Below, piece by piece: positions 41,559 through 50,701 of a stretch of DNA of 64,000 bases. The stretch's first letter is position 1. Each line of letters opens with the position of its first letter. Under the pieces are notes generated by a model. That model saw only the letters and a program-made list of their open reading frames with translations, was not told the DNA's origin and did not search any database. The DNA is taken from the NCBI RefSeq assembly GCF_001677275.1, contig NZ_CP016177.1, forward strand, positions 1,116,001 through 1,180,000, in the 5' to 3' direction. Source of the stretch: Vibrio breoganii. Lineage in GTDB: Bacteria > Pseudomonadota > Gammaproteobacteria > Enterobacterales > Vibrionaceae. Position numbers and translations under genes: made by a program.

Positions 41559-42507
41559 ACCATTCCTTCCTTGCTAATGGATTAATCAGCGTACCGACCA
41601 ACTCTGACAGGATCTGCGTTGCCAATACAAAAGTAGCCACCACCATGACTCCTGCTTGAATAGAAACGTAATCACGGTTGCTCACTGCATCAAGCAGCCA
41701 ACGCCCAATTCCCGGCCAGTTAAAGATAGACTCGGTAATGATGGCGAATGTAAGCATACTCGAGAGTTGTACGCCGATAAGTGGGATGATTGGCGGAATA
41801 GCGTTACGTAACACGTGCTCAAAAATGATCTCAACCTTTGAAAGGCCTTTAATTTTGGCTACGCGAATGTAGTTTTTACCCATCACATCCGCCACGGAAG
41901 CGCGCATCAGTCTTATGAAGTGTGTGGTAGGCGCGAGTGCCAATACTAAAGCTGGCAAGATCAGGTGCATCACAACACTAGTAAAGGCTTCTTCTCGGTT
42001 AGGGCTATCACTGAGCCATGCGTCTATCATCGCAAAGCCTGTGATATGTGGGATATCGTACAGCAGGTTGTAGCGACCTGAGATAGGCAACCACTCCAGA
42101 CGCAGAGAGAATAGCATCACCAATAACAAGGCAACCCAAAACAACGGGGCAGAGTATCCCGCCATAGAAAAGAACGAGATTAATCGATCTGCCCATTTAT
42201 TCTGGCGCATTCCTGCAAGCGTGCCTAAGGGAAGGCCGATGCACAGCGCGAGAATAAAGGCAAAGAAACACAGCTCAAGCGTTGCGGTAAATACCACCTT
42301 AACTTCGTCAAAAACGGGTGTACCTTGAGCGGTTGAGCCAAAGTCTAGCTGGCTGATTTCATGAAGGTACAGTGTCCATCCCTGCCAAAAGTCAGAAATA
42401 GCCCAAGGTGAAGTTGGGTCTAAACGAAGGATGCTGTAACCCACTAGGGTTAAGATCATCAGGGTAATGACGAATAGATTGAAACGTCGAATGGCATATA
42501 TAAACAC
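41545..42507 (-). CDS. sapB: Peptide ABC transporter permease SapB
   Basis: A 320-residue DppB-type permease with about six TM helices; the EAA loop is at NYIRVAKIKGLSKVEIIFEH. Overlaps sapA by 1 bp. Forms the membrane channel with SapC. Confidence 0.92.
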   Translation of the reverse strand: MFIYAIRRFNLFVITLMILTLVGYSILRLDPTSPWAISDFWQGWTLYLHEISQLDFGSTAQGTPVFDEVKVVFTATLELCFFAFILALCIGLPLGTLAGMRQNKWADRLISFFSMAGYSAPLFWVALLLVMLFSLRLEWLPISGRYNLLYDIPHITGFAMIDAWLSDSPNREEAFTSVVMHLILPALVLALAPTTHFIRLMRASVADVMGKNYIRVAKIKGLSKVEIIFEHVLRNAIPPIIPLIGVQLSSMLTFAIITESIFNWPGIGRWLLDAVSNRDYVSIQAGVMVVATFVLATQILSELVGTLINPLARKEWYAKY

Positions 42508-44138
42508 TACTTGCTCCTCTCAACGTTTTCAAAGCTTAGGGTATTAAATGGGCTCGCATCAAATCCTTTTAGAGACTTATGCTTAGCCTGAAATTGCATG
42601 CCATGAGCGATAGGGATAATAGGCACTTCTTCGTTGAGCAAATTTTGTGCTTGGCGATATAAGTTAAAGCGATGACGCTTTTGCGTGGTTTCTTTAGCGA
42701 TATCAATCAAGGCATCAAAGTCTGGATTACACCAAGAAGCAATGTTCAGGCCCGCTCTGTCTGCGCCGCAAGAGAGCAATGGACGAAAGAAGTTATCTGG
42801 ATCACTGGTATCGGCATTCCAGCCCGTTAAGATCATGTCGGCTTCTGCGACACTTTGGAAGGTTGAGCGTGATAAACGTTCATCAAGAAAGATGTTGAGC
42901 TTTACCCCAATATCGGCAAAGTTTGACTGCAGAAGTTCTGCGACTTTTCTCGGGCTTGGGTTATAGGCTGTGGGCTCTAGCGCGACCCACAAAGACAGCT
43001 CCAGTCCCGTGCCATAACCCGCTTCACGAATCAGCGCCCTCGCATAATTGCGGTCGTAGCGTACCTGGCTAGAGTCTTTTTGATAAGCCCACGATTCGGG
43101 CGGCAATATCGAATAAGCCGATGTGCCATATCCGTAGTAGACCGAGTCGATAATCGCGTCACGGTTAATGGCTAGGTTTAGCGCCTTTCGCACTCGGGCA
43201 TCGTTAAGGGCAGGGTTTAGCGTGCGAAGCGCTATAAAGGCGACATTCATGCTTGGGTATGCCTGCAACACCAAATCAGGATGTGCTTGAATGGTTGGGA
43301 TCTGGCTGGAACGAGGCGAGAATAAAACGTCACACTCACTGCGTAAAAGCTTTGCTAAGGTGCCTGTACCACGGGAGGTGATATCGAGTACAACTTGCTC
43401 CATTTTAGCTGGAGTTCCCCAAAAGTCGGGGTTACGACGCAGACGTATGTAATCATTAACGCTAAATTGGTCTAGATAAAACGGCCCTGTGCCTACAGGA
43501 AGCTGATCAAGGTTTTGCTTCTGATCCTTTGCCAGTAACTGATTGGCATATTCAGATGAATGTATGCTCGAGTAAGTCGTGGAAAGGTTGGTTAAGAACG
43601 TATTGTCTGGCTTGAAAAGCTCAAACTGAACCGTATGCTCATCAACAGCCTTAACCTCTTTTAAGATGCGCTTGAAGCCAATAGCCTCAAACCAAGGGTA
43701 AGTACCACCACTGACATAGTGGAACGGATGGCTGCTATCGATAATTCGCTCAAAGGTAAATACCACGTCTTGTGCGCTGAGCTTACGGGTTGGAGTAAAC
43801 CAGTCAGTGGTTTGAAAAGAGACGTCAGGGCGCAGTTTAAACTGATAAACAGTGCCTGATTCATCCACAGTCCAACTGGAGGCTAGCATAGGCTCTAGCT
43901 CCAAGTCTTTATTGGATAAATGCACTAAGGTATTAAAGATCTGCGGACCTAAGGCTTCTGCAGCAATGTCGTTGTCGACTAATTGAGGGTTAAAAGAACT
44001 GGGTGTTCCTTGACCACAAAATATGAATCCATCTTGTTTGATCTGATCGGAGACTTCGATATCACCACAACCGGATACAATGAGGGTGCACATACCCACG
44101 AATCCGAGTTGAAGCGTTCTCCAGATATTCGCCTTCAT
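42507..44138 (-). CDS. sapA: Peptide ABC transporter substrate-binding protein SapA
   Basis: A 543-residue family 5 extracellular solute-binding protein. It has a lipoprotein signal (IVSGC, Cys24), so it should be tethered to the inner membrane. The core VPVGTGPFYLDQF followed by YIRLRRNPDFWG is typical of peptide/nickel-binding proteins. First gene of sapABCDF; 88 bp of spacer separate it from pspF on the same strand. Confidence 0.92.
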   Translation of the reverse strand: MKANIWRTLQLGFVGMCTLIVSGCGDIEVSDQIKQDGFIFCGQGTPSSFNPQLVDNDIAAEALGPQIFNTLVHLSNKDLELEPMLASSWTVDESGTVYQFKLRPDVSFQTTDWFTPTRKLSAQDVVFTFERIIDSSHPFHYVSGGTYPWFEAIGFKRILKEVKAVDEHTVQFELFKPDNTFLTNLSTTYSSIHSSEYANQLLAKDQKQNLDQLPVGTGPFYLDQFSVNDYIRLRRNPDFWGTPAKMEQVVLDITSRGTGTLAKLLRSECDVLFSPRSSQIPTIQAHPDLVLQAYPSMNVAFIALRTLNPALNDARVRKALNLAINRDAIIDSVYYGYGTSAYSILPPESWAYQKDSSQVRYDRNYARALIREAGYGTGLELSLWVALEPTAYNPSPRKVAELLQSNFADIGVKLNIFLDERLSRSTFQSVAEADMILTGWNADTSDPDNFFRPLLSCGADRAGLNIASWCNPDFDALIDIAKETTQKRHRFNLYRQAQNLLNEEVPIIPIAHGMQFQAKHKSLKGFDASPFNTLSFENVERSK

Positions 44139-44227
44139 AGACTAAGGCACCACTAATTGTTTCTTTAGAATGATCTGCATAATCTAACACTTATTGCCTT
44201 TAAGCTCCATTGGGTTAATCATTGATC

Positions 44228-45217
44228 CTAAACCATTTTATACTTTCTAAGCATTCCTCTAAATTGGTGATAACTCAATCCTAGCAGACCTGCGGCTTTC
44301 TTCTGATTATGTTGTGCTTCTTGTAAGGCCTTATTGAGCAATTCAATATCCTGATCATGCTGCCACTTTTTATAATCAAGGGGTAAAGAGGCGATGGTCA
44401 CTTCAGCTTTCTGTTCTACGGATACTTTGCCGGTCGGTTCAGTGGTGACATTAGGTTTAGCAAAGGGGTCAAATACCAGTTCTTGGATAGGTGTGTCCGG
44501 CTCGGGGTTAAGATAGATGGCTCGTTCGACGACGTTCTTGAGTTCCCTGATATTACCAGGCCAAGTATAGTCCAATAACTGTTGCTGACATTGAGCGCTA
44601 AAGCCATTGAATAGCGGCAGTCCCAGTTCTTGGCACATGCGCAAAGCAAAGTGCTCGGCCAGAAGTGGAATATCTTCCAGTCGCTCTTTCAAGCTGGGTA
44701 GTAACACCACATCGAAGGCCAGCCTGTCTAATAGATCTGCGCGGAATTTTTGTTGCTCCGCAAGCTCGGGAAGGTCAGCATTGGTGGCACAAATGAGCCT
44801 GACATCGGATTGCAGGATGCGACTGCCCCCAACTCGTTCATACTCCCCGTATTCGATAACCCTCAATAACTTCTCTTGCACTGAGAGTGGCGTTGTCGCT
44901 AATTCGTCCAAAAATAAACTGCCACTCTCGGCACGCTCAAAGCGGCCTTGGTGTTTGCCTGTTGCCCCAGAAAATGACCCTGCTTCATGACCAAACAGCT
45001 CTGAATCAACCACACCTTCACTGAGCGCGGCACAATTTAGACTGATTAGTGGCTTGTCCCACCGCCTAGATAGGTAATGCAGTCGCTGAGCAATTAACTC
45101 CTTACCTGTTCCACGGTCGCCAATAATCAATACAGGGCGCTCAATAGGTGCAAGCCTAGAGACTTTATCTAATACAGCAAGAAATGGGCTAGATTGACCG
45201 ATCAGTGTCTGTTGCAT
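44228..45217 (-). CDS. pspF: Phage-shock-protein operon activator PspF
   Basis: A 329-residue sigma54 activator with no N-terminal receiver domain, as usual for PspF. AAA+ domain: Walker A GDRGTGKE, Walker B LFLDELAT, arginine finger region DLLDRLAF; C-terminal Fis-type HTH (NQKKAAGLLGLSYHQFRGML). The sigma54-contacting loop reads GSFSGA instead of GAFTGA. PspA holds PspF inactive in unstressed cells. Divergent from pspA, its target. Confidence 0.93.
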   Translation of the reverse strand: MQQTLIGQSSPFLAVLDKVSRLAPIERPVLIIGDRGTGKELIAQRLHYLSRRWDKPLISLNCAALSEGVVDSELFGHEAGSFSGATGKHQGRFERAESGSLFLDELATTPLSVQEKLLRVIEYGEYERVGGSRILQSDVRLICATNADLPELAEQQKFRADLLDRLAFDVVLLPSLKERLEDIPLLAEHFALRMCQELGLPLFNGFSAQCQQQLLDYTWPGNIRELKNVVERAIYLNPEPDTPIQELVFDPFAKPNVTTEPTGKVSVEQKAEVTIASLPLDYKKWQHDQDIELLNKALQEAQHNQKKAAGLLGLSYHQFRGMLRKYKMV

Positions 45218-45415
45218 GATATCCCTGTTGGTATTTTTAACCGATTAGTGGTTAATAATTTACTATTCACAGTTAAAGTCAAACGTTTTGCATGTTAGAG
45301 ATCAAGTGCATATCGCTTACCTTTAATTAAAAGAACAGCGAAGTTCTTCATAACCTATTGTTTATCATAGTTATTGTAACTATCAATTATCAGCGTGAAG
45401 CTAACTGTTCAAGTT

Positions 45416-45431
45416 TGGCATGCAATTTGGA
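45416..45431 (+). promoter_or_regulatory. Candidate sigma54 promoter of pspABC
   Basis: TGGCAT, 5-base spacer, TTGGA: the -24 GG and -12 G are correctly 12 bases apart, 62 bp before the pspA start. The -12 C is replaced by G. Location in the pspF-pspA divergent region supports it. Confidence 0.6.
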
Positions 45432-45493
45432 TAGTAGCAGGTAGTAGGCGCGAAACACGTCGCCACAAACAATACCGATAAAGGAGAGATAAG

Positions 45494-46159
45494 ATGGGTA
45501 TTTTTTCTCGTTTTGCTGACATAGTGAACTCAAACATTAACTCGTTGTTGGATAAGGCAGAAGATCCAGAAAAAATGATCCGCCTTATTATCCAAGAAAT
45601 GGAAGATACCTTAGTGGAGGTGCGCACAAGCTCAGCCAAAGCACTAGCAGAGCGAAAAGAGCTTCAGCGTAGAGTGGCTCAGGTGGAAGAGCAGGTTGAA
45701 GACTGGCAACAAAAAGCCTCATTGGCACTAAGCCGTGGCAGAGAAGAGCTCGCTCGTGCAGCGCTAATAGAAAAACAGCGCATCACTAAAGTGATGAAAT
45801 CTTTGCACACTGAGCAGACCTTGGTTGAAGAAACCATCACTAAGTTGAGTGATGAGGTGGGCAAACTTGAGACCAAGATTAATGAAACTCGAGCTCGCCA
45901 ATCTGCTCTAGCAATGCGCCAAAATGCCGCCAAAAGTCGCAAGGATGTTCAGCAACATCTGCACAACAGCCGCACCAAAGATACACTGGCTAAGTTTGAG
46001 CAATACGAACAAAAGATAGATCGATTGGAAGCCGATGCAGACAGCTATCAAGTCGGTAAAGAGCCGAGTCTTGATGATCAGTTTGCCGAGTTGCAGGCCG
46101 ATGATGAAATAGAGCAAGAGCTGCAAAAAATGAAGAATTCGATTAATAAAGACCAATAA
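45494..46159 (+). CDS. pspA: Phage shock protein A
   Basis: A 221-residue PspA/IM30 (ESCRT-III superfamily) protein, almost entirely helical coiled coil with amphipathic N-terminus (GIFSRFADIVNSNINSLLDK). It protects inner-membrane integrity under stress and inhibits PspF. First of three genes pspABC; 9 bp before pspB. Confidence 0.96.
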   Translation: MGIFSRFADIVNSNINSLLDKAEDPEKMIRLIIQEMEDTLVEVRTSSAKALAERKELQRRVAQVEEQVEDWQQKASLALSRGREELARAALIEKQRITKVMKSLHTEQTLVEETITKLSDEVGKLETKINETRARQSALAMRQNAAKSRKDVQQHLHNSRTKDTLAKFEQYEQKIDRLEADADSYQVGKEPSLDDQFAELQADDEIEQELQKMKNSINKDQ

Positions 46160-46168
46160 GGGGGCGAA

Positions 46169-46399
46169 ATGTCTACAGCATTGATCACGGTACCATTGAG
46201 TGTTTTCTTAATCTTTGTTGCCCCGTTATGGTTGATTCTGCACTACAGAAGTAAGCGTAAACTAGGGCAGGGTTTGTCTGGCGATGAAAGGGAGCAACTT
46301 CAGCAACTGTCATCGAAAGCGGTGCAGATGAAGCAACGCATCGAAACCCTAGAGAAGATCTTGGATGCGGAGTCACCGAGTTGGAGGTCGAATCAATGA
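46169..46399 (+). CDS. pspB: Phage shock protein B
   Basis: A 76-residue protein with one N-terminal TM helix (about 5-27) and a cytosolic leucine-zipper-like coiled coil (LSGDEREQLQQLSSKAVQM). With PspC it senses envelope stress and recruits PspA. Its stop overlaps the pspC start (ATGA). Confidence 0.94.
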   Translation: MSTALITVPLSVFLIFVAPLWLILHYRSKRKLGQGLSGDEREQLQQLSSKAVQMKQRIETLEKILDAESPSWRSNQ

Positions 46400-46779
46400 G
46401 AGGATTATATCGAGACACCCACAATGGGAAGCTGACGGGTGTGTGTGCAGGTATTGCCGCGCGCTTCGGTATTGAAGTCTGGGTAGTACGAATCTTGTTT
46501 GTATCGGCAGCTCTACTTGGCGGCGGCTTTGTTATGGTATTAGCGTATTTCGCCGCAAGCTTAATGCTTGAGAAGCAATCACCGCAAATCTTTCAAACTA
46601 GGCAGCAGCAATTTGACCATCAAATGAAGCAAAAGCCGTGGCAGTCAGGTAAGGCGCCCAAAGAGCTACTTACTGTGATGGAACAAGATTTCGAAGAAAT
46701 GGAAACAAGTCTTAGAAAGATGGAGGCGTATGTGACCTCAGATACCAGAAAGACCAATGCCGCTTTTAGAAATTTGTAG
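46396..46779 (+). CDS. pspC: Phage shock protein C
   Basis: A 127-residue PspC-domain protein: GLYRDTHNGKLTGVCAGIAARFG followed by a TM helix (WVVRILFVSAALLGGGFVMV) and a C-terminal coiled coil. The ATG at 46396 overlaps the pspB stop by 4 bp and is preferred over the in-frame ATG-like start at 46381. No pspD or pspE follows, unlike E. coli. Confidence 0.92.
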   Translation: MRGLYRDTHNGKLTGVCAGIAARFGIEVWVVRILFVSAALLGGGFVMVLAYFAASLMLEKQSPQIFQTRQQQFDHQMKQKPWQSGKAPKELLTVMEQDFEEMETSLRKMEAYVTSDTRKTNAAFRNL

Positions 46780-46798
46780 TCTTTTTTGAATCAAAAAT

Positions 46799-46828
46799 AA
46801 AAACGCCAATCATATGATTGGCGTTTTT
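46799..46828 (+). terminator. Bidirectional terminator after pspC
   Basis: CGCCAATC / GATTGGCG with a short loop, flanked by A and T tracts, between convergent genes. Confidence 0.88.
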
Positions 46829-46845
46829 ATTGAGGCTTAAAGTGA

Positions 46846-47520
46846 TTACTTTTTAGCTAGAGAGAATGCGTCAACGCGGATCTCTGAGGCTTTGCCAATA
46901 TCGCCAGTGATTGCAGAAGCGTCATCGACTTTTAGTTTTGCAAAGATCGTTGCAGACGTGTTGCCACCCGAGTTAAATTCAACCGCAACTTGACGGAAAG
47001 ACTTTCTGTCTGCGTGAGGAGCGTTGTTCATACTCGCTACGTGGAATTCTTGTTCTGCTAGTTCTTGACCTGCAGCATCGGTAGCGCCAACAACAACAGA
47101 CGTTGGTGATGCTCCACCTTTTTTGTCTTCAACGTAAAGAGATAGCACGTAATCTGTGTTTGGTGCCAAGCCATTTACTTGTTGGCTTAGACCTGGCATT
47201 GCAGAAAAGTCATCAGATGCACTGATAAAGCGAATACGCACAGAGCCTTCATCTTCAAACGCTGATACCTTCGAGCTACCTACGTCGCCAAGGCCATTGT
47301 TTTTGTCTGCGTGTTTCTTCCAAACATCACTTTTACCGCTGTTAGCACGAAACTCTACGATATGTGGATCGGCTACTAGGTTGTCACCTGTACCTGCCGC
47401 AACAACCATGCTTGCTTCGTTTGCAGCTGGTGCCGCCATTTCAGTTTTTGCACTATCGCTTGGAGCAGCACAACCTGCCAGTAAACCTGCAATAGCTAGA
47501 CCTAGATACACTTTTTTCAT
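46846..47520 (-). CDS. Lipoprotein of unknown function
   Basis: A 224-residue predicted lipoprotein (LLAGC, Cys17) with an Ala-rich linker and a predicted all-beta domain of about 165 residues, including LVADPHIVEFRANSGKSDVW and LAPNTDYVLSLYVEDKKGG, reminiscent of carbohydrate-binding-module-like jelly rolls. Similar sequences appear as uncharacterised Vibrio lipoproteins. No sugar-binding residues can be assigned. Transcribed alone, divergent from the POT transporter. Confidence 0.6.
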   Translation of the reverse strand: MKKVYLGLAIAGLLAGCAAPSDSAKTEMAAPAANEASMVVAAGTGDNLVADPHIVEFRANSGKSDVWKKHADKNNGLGDVGSSKVSAFEDEGSVRIRFISASDDFSAMPGLSQQVNGLAPNTDYVLSLYVEDKKGGASPTSVVVGATDAAGQELAEQEFHVASMNNAPHADRKSFRQVAVEFNSGGNTSATIFAKLKVDDASAITGDIGKASEIRVDAFSLAKK

Positions 47521-47930
47521 AATCTTTTTCCCACGTTTTATTGGTGCATTCCTTTATTAGAATGACAAAAGGATACAATAGTATTGTATGACTTAACGTG
47601 ATTGATTAGACAGTTTTGTAATTCTAGGTTAACGCAATGTTGATCGATAACTCATTTTCAAATTGCTCTTTTCTCCCAGCAGCAGATTGAGCAGATGAAA
47701 GGCTAATTTCACGCCAAAAAATCCATTCCACTCGTTTCATATTGTTGATGGACGCTGTCCTCTAATCGCGAGTATTTATTACCAAGCTCCGCCCTTACAA
47801 TGCGTTCTTTCCTTAATATGCATGGGGTTGTATGGCCTATGGAACCCACGATGCTCATCAAATTCGTTGAGCCCTCAAGCATTTCTACCCTCAATTTAGA
47901 ACTAAAATCCTCAACCATGAGAAACCGATC
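47521..47930. other. Intergenic region between lipoprotein and POT transporter
   Basis: 410 bp between divergent genes. A 69-codon open frame on the minus strand (47709-47918) lacks a clear ribosome binding site and similarity; I do not call it. No strong palindrome seen. Confidence 0.5.
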
Positions 47931-49424
47931 ATGTGGAATAAATTAAACAAATCGATGATGCTTTGTCAGATGCTCTTCGGGCTCTCTTTTTATGGCGTGC
48001 TTGTCAGTCTGACTCGATTCTTTCTTGAAGACCTTAATTACAGTGAAGCCGATACCATGATGGTCGTTGGCGCATTCGCAGCGATAGGCCCTTTGTTTGC
48101 CATTGCTGGTGGCTTTATTGCTGACAAACTACTTGGAGCTTATCGCTCTCTAACCATTAGTTATCTGGCATTCGTCGCTGGCTACTTTCTGTTAGTTGTT
48201 GGCGCGACCAGCCTGCATGTGCCAACGGCTATGGCGGGTATTGCGCTTGCAAGTTATGGGCGAGGCTTGATGTCTCCGTCCTATCCTAGTCTTTATAAGC
48301 GAACCTTTTCTTCGCACCAAGATTTCGAGAAAGGCTTTCCCATTAACTACTCGGTAAATAATATTGGCGCATTCTTAGGTCAGTACCTATTCCCTATGTT
48401 GGTGCTCTACATTGGGTTTAGTGGTGGTTTTTCCGTATCCGCTATCATGGCAGCGGTTGCCCTATTTGTATTATTAGTGCTCCACAAAAGCTTTAAGCCA
48501 ATGGGTAAACCCATCGACCAAGCAGCAGTGTCTCTCACTAATTGGCTGATCTTTGCGGTTGCTTCAGTCGCTATGATTGCCTTGGTGTTTTTCATGTTTT
48601 CGAACATGGATGTGGGACAAAACATCGTCTACGCCATTGGTGTGTTAGCGATTGTGTACTTTATCTTCTTGATGTTTAAAGTCGAGCGCTCAGAAAGCTT
48701 GAAAATGGGCACCATCTTGATTGTGACCTTTCTGACAACCTGTTTCTTTGTTTACTACGGTCAGATGATGACCTCAATGAACATCGTTGCGATGAATACC
48801 CTAAAGGGCAACTTGTTCGGTTTCATTCCTCTAGAGCCAGAAGCCGCAATGGCAATGAACCCTCTATGGTGCATGGTGGGCGGACCGATTGTGGCCTTCG
48901 CTTTTCATTCATTAGAGAAGAGAGGAATCAACCTCTCTACCTCCACAAAGATTGCAATAGCCTTTGTTCTCACGACTATCGCGTTTGGTATTTTGACCTA
49001 CTTCATCTCTACAGTAGGGCCAGATGTCGCTATTCGACCTGAAGTCTTCTTGGCAGTGCATTTCTTCCAAGCGATTGCAGAGGTGGTTGTAGGGTCAATG
49101 GTAGTGGCATTCATCTTATCTGTTGCGCCTCATCATATTGAGAACTTCTCAGTGAGCCTGTTTTCGGTTGCTATCGCGTTGAGCGGAATTGTCGGCGCAG
49201 CCTTATCGACCAATATCGCATTGGAAAAGGGCCAAGTGCTGACCCAAGATATCGCACACAACGTCTACGGTGAATACTTCCAACTGCTCACCATTATGGC
49301 GGTGGTGATGATTGGTGTTGCCTTACTCTGTTCAAAGCTGATTCAGATATTACTGACTAAGGCTGAGCAGTGTGAGCAAGATGCGAGTAGTGATACTAAG
49401 CCTGAAGCCGTGCATTCGGTGTAA
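47931..49424 (+). CDS. POT/PTR2-family peptide transporter, divergent
   Basis: A 497-residue MFS-fold transporter with about 14 TM helices. The second-loop motif GGFIADKLLGAYRSL and FPINYSVNNIGAFLGQY are recognisable POT features. The TM1 proton-coupling motif ExxERFxxYG is absent: the region reads QMLFGLSFYGVLVSLTRFF. Either coupling differs or the substrate is not a di/tripeptide. Single gene followed by a 13-bp hairpin. The ribosome binding site is weak. Confidence 0.75.
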   Translation: MWNKLNKSMMLCQMLFGLSFYGVLVSLTRFFLEDLNYSEADTMMVVGAFAAIGPLFAIAGGFIADKLLGAYRSLTISYLAFVAGYFLLVVGATSLHVPTAMAGIALASYGRGLMSPSYPSLYKRTFSSHQDFEKGFPINYSVNNIGAFLGQYLFPMLVLYIGFSGGFSVSAIMAAVALFVLLVLHKSFKPMGKPIDQAAVSLTNWLIFAVASVAMIALVFFMFSNMDVGQNIVYAIGVLAIVYFIFLMFKVERSESLKMGTILIVTFLTTCFFVYYGQMMTSMNIVAMNTLKGNLFGFIPLEPEAAMAMNPLWCMVGGPIVAFAFHSLEKRGINLSTSTKIAIAFVLTTIAFGILTYFISTVGPDVAIRPEVFLAVHFFQAIAEVVVGSMVVAFILSVAPHHIENFSVSLFSVAIALSGIVGAALSTNIALEKGQVLTQDIAHNVYGEYFQLLTIMAVVMIGVALLCSKLIQILLTKAEQCEQDASSDTKPEAVHSV

Positions 49425-49435
49425 AGCGTCACAGT

Positions 49436-49476
49436 AAACACGCTAACTTGGGAATATTTTTCTAGTTAGCGTGTTT
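49436..49476 (+). terminator. Hairpin terminator after POT gene
   Basis: Perfect 13-bp AAACACGCTAACT / AGTTAGCGTGTTT stem with a 15-base loop; the T run is only three bases. Confidence 0.6.
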
Positions 49477-49608
49477 CAAACAACTTGATGGCAGTGTCTT
49501 TGATCACTCTAGTCATGATTGCTAAACTTTAAGGGCTTTACATTTGGAGCTACGCAAGGAACAATCCCCTCCAATAAAGAGAACTATAGCGCGTAACACT
49601 GGAAGACT

Positions 49609-50307
49609 ATGAGTAGTACCAATACCAAAAAATCTAACCCTCTATTCGAGATACTGTTTAACGTATTTATCCCGTCGTTCATCTTAATGAAGTTTAGTGG
49701 GGACGAGCATCTAGGCACTGTGCTGTCGCTTGTTGTGGCTTTGTCGTTCCCGGTGGCTTACGGTGGTCTAGAACTTATCCGCAATAAGAAGTTTAACTTC
49801 ATTGCAGCACTTGGCTTTGTGAGTGTGCTTTTAACTGGCGGTATTGGCTTACTTGAGTTAGACACTCGCTGGTTAGCAATGAAAGAGGCGCTAATTCCTG
49901 GCCTTATTGGTATCGCGGTATTGGTTTCGACCTTCACCCGTCATCCATTGATGCAAAAGCTGATATTCAATAAAACCGTGTTGAATTTGTCTCTGATTGA
50001 AGAGCGCTTAAAAGAGAGTGGCAATGAAAAGGCGTTTGATCGCTGCTTGATGAACTCTAACTACTTGTTTGCAAGTACCTTCGCGTTCTCATCGGTGATG
50101 AATTATGCGCTGGCGACTTACATTGTTACTAGCCCTGCAGGAACAGCAGCGTTTAATGAAGAGCTTGGCAAAATGACCTTGTATAGCTACCCAGTGATTG
50201 CCATCCCTAGCATGTTGATGATGCTGGGTATCTTCTACTATGTTTGGCGTCAAATCCGTAGCATGACATCGCTAGAGACAGAGCAGATTTTTCATCAAGC
50301 CAAGTAA
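49609..50307 (+). CDS. Integral membrane protein of unknown function
   Basis: A 232-residue protein with about six TM helices, starting near FNVFIPSFILMKFSG. A soluble stretch LNLSLIEERLKESGNEKAFDRC lies between helices 4 and 5. It resembles the VC0807-type family of Vibrio membrane proteins and more distantly septation protein A-like proteins; no enzymatic or transport function is known to me. Single gene followed by a terminator. Confidence 0.6.
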   Translation: MSSTNTKKSNPLFEILFNVFIPSFILMKFSGDEHLGTVLSLVVALSFPVAYGGLELIRNKKFNFIAALGFVSVLLTGGIGLLELDTRWLAMKEALIPGLIGIAVLVSTFTRHPLMQKLIFNKTVLNLSLIEERLKESGNEKAFDRCLMNSNYLFASTFAFSSVMNYALATYIVTSPAGTAAFNEELGKMTLYSYPVIAIPSMLMMLGIFYYVWRQIRSMTSLETEQIFHQAK

Positions 50308-50333
50308 ACTAGCCTCAAGTCATTCATGATATT

Positions 50334-50365
50334 AAACGCACTGCAGATCCTGTGGTGCGTTTTTT
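50334..50365 (+). terminator. Terminator after membrane protein gene
   Basis: AAACGCAC / GTGCGTTT stem followed by T5. Confidence 0.75.
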
Positions 50366-50619
50366 GTTTTCGCGTGTATCAAATATCTCTTCATATCAAC
50401 ATCTCTACAACACCCTTCTTTTAGCTCTCTTTGAGAGCACTCTTTCCTTGCTGTCTCCTTATTCGTCACTTCTCAACTATCTTATTGATAATAAACCAGT
50501 CACATTGATAAAGAGCGGACCCAAAGTCTTTGTCTATCATCATTAATGCATTGTGAATTCGTAATGTTTATTAACATCTGAACGCTTTATAAACACATTG
50601 TGATTTAATTAGGAAAAAG

Positions 50620-50641
50620 CTTTAAAAACAGGTTTTTAAAG
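50620..50641. promoter_or_regulatory. 22-bp palindrome, candidate operator of the RND operon
   Basis: Perfect 10-bp arms CTTTAAAAAC / GTTTTTAAAG separated by AG, 60 bp upstream of the first adaptor gene and directly upstream of a TTGAAA (50655-50660) that may be a -35 box. Typical of a dimeric repressor or activator site. Confidence 0.55.
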
Positions 50642-50701
50642 TAGATTTAACATCTTGAAACATCTATCTTTAAAGGTATTGACGCTCAATAAGGAAATAC
50701 T

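Larger units (their letters stand above)
50308..50701. other. Upstream region of the RND operon
   Basis: 394 bp containing a terminator, AT-rich sequence with a partial inverted repeat (TGTTTA near 50564 and TAAACA near 50590), and the 22-bp palindrome described separately. Open frames here lack similarity. Confidence 0.6.

Noticed and set aside
47709..47918. 69-codon minus-strand open frame upstream of the POT gene
   Set aside because: No clear ribosome binding site, no recognisable similarity, and it fills an expected promoter region.
50352..50546. 64-codon open frame before the RND operon
   Set aside because: Starts inside a terminator hairpin and has low-complexity Ser/Leu composition typical of chance frames.
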